From contig JACKOY010000020.1 of NCBI GenBank assembly GCA_024233935.1, positions 9,666-73,665 on the forward strand: a stretch of DNA of 64,000 bases. The letters run 5' to 3'. Below, one piece after another: positions 60,740 through 64,000 of the stretch. Below the pieces are notes generated by a model. The model had not been told where the DNA came from. It searched no databases and saw nothing but the letters and a program-made list of their open reading frames with translations. Position 1 is the stretch's first letter, and every line of letters begins with the position of its first letter. A program made the translations under genes and the position numbers. This DNA comes from Spirochaetales bacterium. Its GTDB lineage: Bacteria; Spirochaetota; Leptospiria; Leptospirales; Leptonemataceae.

Positions 60740-63700
60740 ATGAGCCCGAAACCGAAGAACGAAGGTCAGAATCAAGCCAGGACAGATGCGGGCAAGCCCA
60801 AATCCCGCCGACGGCTTCTGGCAGCGCTCGTGTTGCTGCCCTGCCTCTGTACCGGGGAGGATCCGGCCGGCCAACTCTGGCACTTGCTTGTTCAAGAGGA
60901 GCTGCACGTCGAAATGGACTTTGCGCGTGTCGACCTGTTGCGCGCAAACCCGCCCCAACCAGCCCATCTGCCCGATCCGGTTCCTCTTCCGGCGCCGCGC
61001 GGAAGCGGTGCATGGCCCGAATTGGGTCATAACGATGAAGGCGCCGTCTGTCTGGCCAGCACGTCGGCGTACTATTTCATAAACGAGGTCGGGCTGCGCG
61101 TCCGGATCTGTGGGCCGCGCCTGGCGCGGCTCGCAACCGCCCTGGAACAGCTTTTGAGGCAGGCCCAAAGCGAGCAGGCGACCTATCCGCGCATTCATGA
61201 CGACGCGTTGCAGGCGGGAGTCTACCGTCGGGCAGAACTCAGGACCATACTGAGCGAGGTCACGATCGCCGTCGACGGCGCCCCCGACGAAGAGCACCGG
61301 ATCTCACGGATTGGAGTCGAGGCCGGCCGGGTGCTGGCCTACCGCGCTGTGGATCCAGGCAATCGTCTGCCGCGTCGTTTCAGCGAAGCCTGGTTTCATG
61401 TTTTTGCCGGCGATGGCTTTCTGACCCTGGTCTATGCCCTGCCCCGGGGCGATCGCTATCTCGCCTTGCGTTTTGCGACCGGCGACCAGGCCACGCAGGC
61501 GAGCGCGGCCCTTCATCGCATCCCGAACATCCTGCAGCAGCTCACCGAGCACGCCCCCGGGGTTGAAGCCCGCGTGAGCGAGATCGGTTTTGCCCGGTCC
61601 GTGCGTGACGGTTACGTCGAGTGGAGCGTCGGGCCAGATTCGGGTACGACATCGTTTTCGTTCTTAACCGATGCGGGTTTTCTTTACGAGTATCGGGGCT
61701 TTGTGTTTTCGCACAGTTCGTTTCTCGTTTCCGAAAAATCCGAAGCCGACTTTCGCCTGGGTGATACGGTAGAGAGTACGCAGACGCTTTTTGATCGGAC
61801 CGTGTTGCGTCCGGCCCACCGGCATGCCCTGGAAGTGCGCTTCGATGCCGCGGGCCAGGCCAATGCACAAAATGCCAGGCGTTGTTTGCCCGGACCTTCG
61901 CTCTGCGGCAGTCCGGGCCTTGCGCCGGCTTTCGTCGACACACTGTCGACAGGGCCGGACGACGATTCGGTACCGGTCTGCCCGGCGGACGCGATACAAA
62001 TCAGCGAACTCAATGCGCGCGGCATCTGGAACGCCGACCGCATGGAGCAAGACGGACGCTTTATCGAGTTGAGTGCTTCTTCGGCCTGTTCGGTTGACGG
62101 AATGATCCTGTTCACGCCGCGGGCGGCCATCAGCCTCCAGGGCAAAATCGCGCCCGGACAACCACGGGTGCTTGCGGCAAGCGCGGCCTATTTTTCCGAT
62201 CGTGACAGCATCATTGTGCATTCGGATCTACGCTATCTGCACTCCTACGATGCGATCGATCTTTTTTCGCTTCGGGAAGCACAGCTGAAAGCCCTTAGAA
62301 CTCCCGCGGCCGATCGAGAGCGGGTCGAGATTGACGACACACCAAACGTACACTCGGTACTGCCAACGGGATTTGATCCGGCGGCCGACCAGCTGTACCA
62401 CGGCCTCTCCTGCGGCCTGCGCCCGGATCTGATTGCCCAAAACCAGATGTGCCCGGGCGACGACCGGCCCCTTACCGCGCGCCACGTGCAGGCCCGCATT
62501 TCCGAGGTGCTCCCTCTCGGCGCCTATGATCAGCAAAATGGCGCGTCTCTTCCGAACGAAGAGTTCATCGAAATCCATCTCGAACAAAACGATGGCGTGA
62601 CCTGGCCGGCCTACCGGGCCGCATTGCGCCTTGAGATCAATCGCGAGCGCGACGGACAGACACGTGAATTTCTGCTGCCCGTTCCAGAATCGAAAGAGTA
62701 CCTGGCCCTCGGCCACGGGAGGCCGGTCTGCTACGAAGAGTCGGATTTTGCCTGGAGCGCCGGCGGACTTTATTTACCAAACGAACCCGCCGGCTATCGA
62801 CTCTACGACCGGGAGCAGTTGCTCAGCGAGGTGCGCGTCGACGCGCGCCTGCTCGCAGAGCTCGGAGGCGAAACCCGACGCAGCGTGGCCTACAGTTTTG
62901 AGGCCGATCTTTTGCGTGCAACCGACGGTGAACAAGCGCTTGTTCGAAGCGCCTGTGCCGATGGTGTCTACGCCACCCCGGGCCGCCCGCCCGCGTTTGC
63001 GCCGTTTCTGGCAACTCAGCGCACACAAAGCGGCATCGACCTGACACTCTTTGAAGCCGAAGCGCCACAACTTCTATCCCTGCGCACCCGCCTGAGCCCG
63101 GACGAAGCCTTCGACGAAAGCGACGTCTGGCTGCAAAATCAAGAGACCATCCGACTGGCATCCCCTTCGGGGCAGCATCGCATTCTGCTTGAGGTCTACG
63201 GCAGTGCTGCGGCGTCACCGCTTCTGACGGCCGCGTTGCCGGGTGATGACCAGGCCCTCTATTTCCAGACGATTTCAGCAACACCCGGTCCGGGCGAGGT
63301 AGAATGGGTTCGGGTCTGTTCCCCGAACGGATTTACGCTTTCGGAGCTTCTGTTTGCGGATGCCAATTCCGAAGACAGCATCGTTCCGTATGCGACCAGG
63401 CATCCTGGTGTTGCGCCCATCAGCAATCTCAGTGCGACGGACACGCACCTGGCGGCCGGTCGCTGCGCGATCATCGTCGATCCGGACTTTCTGCCCGCAC
63501 AAACACTCCCGATCGGGCCTGAAGACACGCACCTCTGGACCATCGCCTCGAGCGCGGCGCTCGGGAACGGTCTGGGTTCCGGTGAAGCACTCCTGATCTA
63601 CGTGCGCCTGAACTCAAATCGCCGGGTGCTCGCGTCCTACGGTCTGCCCGACAGTTCCGCCAGCTTTGGCCTGGACACTGCAAACGGCGAGCGGGTGGAA

Positions 63701-63754
63701 CGGGTGGCCGGCACCCGCGCCGATGAAGCCGGGTCCTTCGAGGTGCGGCCGTGA
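60740..63754 (+). CDS. Large exported lipoprotein with lamin-tail-like segments
   Basis: A 1004-residue protein. After a long basic N-terminus comes a signal helix (RRRLLAALVLLPCLC), whose Cys may be lipidated. Residues ~50-400 are unrecognised. Three segments look like lamin-tail domains (LTD): residues ~413-455 (IQISELNARGIWNADRMEQD, GRFIELSASS), ~585-640 (ARISEVLPLGAYDQQNGASL, NEEFIEIHLEQND) and ~841-990 (TISATPGPGEVEWVRVCSPN, LAAGRCAIIVDPDFL, NGLGSGEALLIYV). LTDs occur in secreted bacterial nucleases and surface proteins. It is followed by another exported protein through a GTGA overlap. Confidence 0.72.
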   Translation: MSPKPKNEGQNQARTDAGKPKSRRRLLAALVLLPCLCTGEDPAGQLWHLLVQEELHVEMDFARVDLLRANPPQPAHLPDPVPLPAPRGSGAWPELGHNDEGAVCLASTSAYYFINEVGLRVRICGPRLARLATALEQLLRQAQSEQATYPRIHDDALQAGVYRRAELRTILSEVTIAVDGAPDEEHRISRIGVEAGRVLAYRAVDPGNRLPRRFSEAWFHVFAGDGFLTLVYALPRGDRYLALRFATGDQATQASAALHRIPNILQQLTEHAPGVEARVSEIGFARSVRDGYVEWSVGPDSGTTSFSFLTDAGFLYEYRGFVFSHSSFLVSEKSEADFRLGDTVESTQTLFDRTVLRPAHRHALEVRFDAAGQANAQNARRCLPGPSLCGSPGLAPAFVDTLSTGPDDDSVPVCPADAIQISELNARGIWNADRMEQDGRFIELSASSACSVDGMILFTPRAAISLQGKIAPGQPRVLAASAAYFSDRDSIIVHSDLRYLHSYDAIDLFSLREAQLKALRTPAADRERVEIDDTPNVHSVLPTGFDPAADQLYHGLSCGLRPDLIAQNQMCPGDDRPLTARHVQARISEVLPLGAYDQQNGASLPNEEFIEIHLEQNDGVTWPAYRAALRLEINRERDGQTREFLLPVPESKEYLALGHGRPVCYEESDFAWSAGGLYLPNEPAGYRLYDREQLLSEVRVDARLLAELGGETRRSVAYSFEADLLRATDGEQALVRSACADGVYATPGRPPAFAPFLATQRTQSGIDLTLFEAEAPQLLSLRTRLSPDEAFDESDVWLQNQETIRLASPSGQHRILLEVYGSAAASPLLTAALPGDDQALYFQTISATPGPGEVEWVRVCSPNGFTLSELLFADANSEDSIVPYATRHPGVAPISNLSATDTHLAAGRCAIIVDPDFLPAQTLPIGPEDTHLWTIASSAALGNGLGSGEALLIYVRLNSNRRVLASYGLPDSSASFGLDTANGERVERVAGTRADEAGSFEVRP

Positions 63755-64000
63755 AACTGCGCGAGATGTCCGCCATCGTTGTTTTCTCTTGTTGCGCGAG
63801 TAGCGCACTCTTTTCCGAACCGGCCCTCGAAGAAGAAAGCCTTGCCGCCGCACAATCCCTCTCTCTGGATCTCGCGCTCCTCAGTGGCGGCCTGCGCTAT
63901 CGGCTGGCGACACCAGCCGGAGAACCCGGCATGACCGAAAGCGACGCGGCAGCCGGTTTCGGACTGTTCGTGCGGTCCGGGTCGAATGCCGGGGACAGCG
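63751..64000 (+). CDS. Exported protein, 3' end beyond window
   Basis: A GTG at 63751 overlaps the stop of the lipoprotein gene by 4 bases (GTGA) and opens a frame that runs to the window end (83 residues visible). It has a signal peptide of the type KLREMSAIVVFSCCASSALF (the CC pair may be lipidated). The following sequence (LEEESLAAAQSLSLDLALLS, then GGLRYRLATPAGEPG) is soluble. It is co-transcribed with the lipoprotein; function is not predictable. Confidence 0.65.
   Translation, partial: MKLREMSAIVVFSCCASSALFSEPALEEESLAAAQSLSLDLALLSGGLRYRLATPAGEPGMTESDAAAGFGLFVRSGSNAGDS

Noticed and set aside
1..64000. CRISPR arrays, insertion sequences, prophage genes, rRNA and tRNA genes
   Set aside because: No direct repeat-spacer pattern, transposase, integrase or capsid-like protein and no tRNA/rRNA structure was seen while reading.

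Overview
The window looks like chromosomal sequence of a Gram-negative, high-GC spirochaete-like bacterium, most probably from the order Leptospirales. This is an inference. It rests on the mix of lipoproteins with lipoboxes, an OmpA/PD40 envelope protein, a two-cNMP-domain regulator, a PilZ protein resembling the Leptospira DUF1577 family, a DUF1574-like/MBOAT pair, and a phosphoglycerate kinase homologue next to secG (Leptospira carries gap-pgk-tpiA-secG). No phage, insertion sequence, CRISPR array, rRNA or tRNA was seen. Coding density is very high, many genes overlap by a few bases, and no gap between genes exceeds 300 bases (the longest are 22980-23265 and 39795-40059). High GC creates many long antisense open frames; these are not annotated.

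Layout. 1-292: RNase P RNA, cut at its 5' end. 353-6133: a degenerate HD-GYP-like protein, a small secreted OB-like protein, a four-helix membrane protein, a HerA/YjgR-type ATPase, a STAS-MlaE lipid permease and an MgtC-like membrane protein. 6232-8681: hisS behind a PilZ-type gene. 8765-12369: a PD40-OmpA envelope protein, a spore-photoproduct-lyase-like radical SAM protein and an OsmC protein. 12438-18361: a tight operon mutA-mutB-meaB-rpiA for methylmalonyl-CoA/succinyl-CoA interconversion. 18446-26330: a two-cNMP-domain regulator, TPR proteins, a beta-barrel protein and a vWA-STAS fusion. 26483-29109: a DUF1574/SGNH-like protein with an MBOAT acyltransferase. 29144-32582: RsuA-type pseudouridine synthase, SH3 lipoprotein, HEAT-repeat protein and a PHA-type regulator.

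32772-41025: a phosphoglycerate-kinase-like protein that has lost most of its active site, secG, a secreted protein of unknown function, a PAS histidine kinase followed by a response regulator fused to a GHKL ATPase domain, a propeller protein, a primary-like sigma factor with a recognisable promoter, and EpmA. 41089-51141: Nudix hydrolase and amino-acid permease, BASS transporter, DUF167, aconitase, XRE regulator, TPM protein, zinc metallopeptidase and a TMEM43 homologue with a polyasparagine tract. 51282-56738: OmpA lipoprotein, fused MnmC, then the zinc uptake operon zur-znuA-znuC-znuB transcribed leftwards from a palindrome. 56796-64000: uvrC, SH3 lipoprotein, glycosyltransferase, a large lipoprotein with lamin-tail-like segments and the start of a further secreted protein.

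How the parts fit. Metabolism points to a B12-dependent propionyl/methylmalonyl route feeding the TCA cycle (mutAB, meaB, acnA). Signalling is rich in partner-switching pieces (two STAS fusions, a REC-GHKL ATPase protein, a sigma factor) and nucleotide-second-messenger pieces (PilZ, degenerate HD-GYP, cNMP domains). The items I consider most worth following are the depleted PGK homologue, the REC-ATPase/kinase/sigma neighbourhood, the vWA-STAS fusion and the zur operator.
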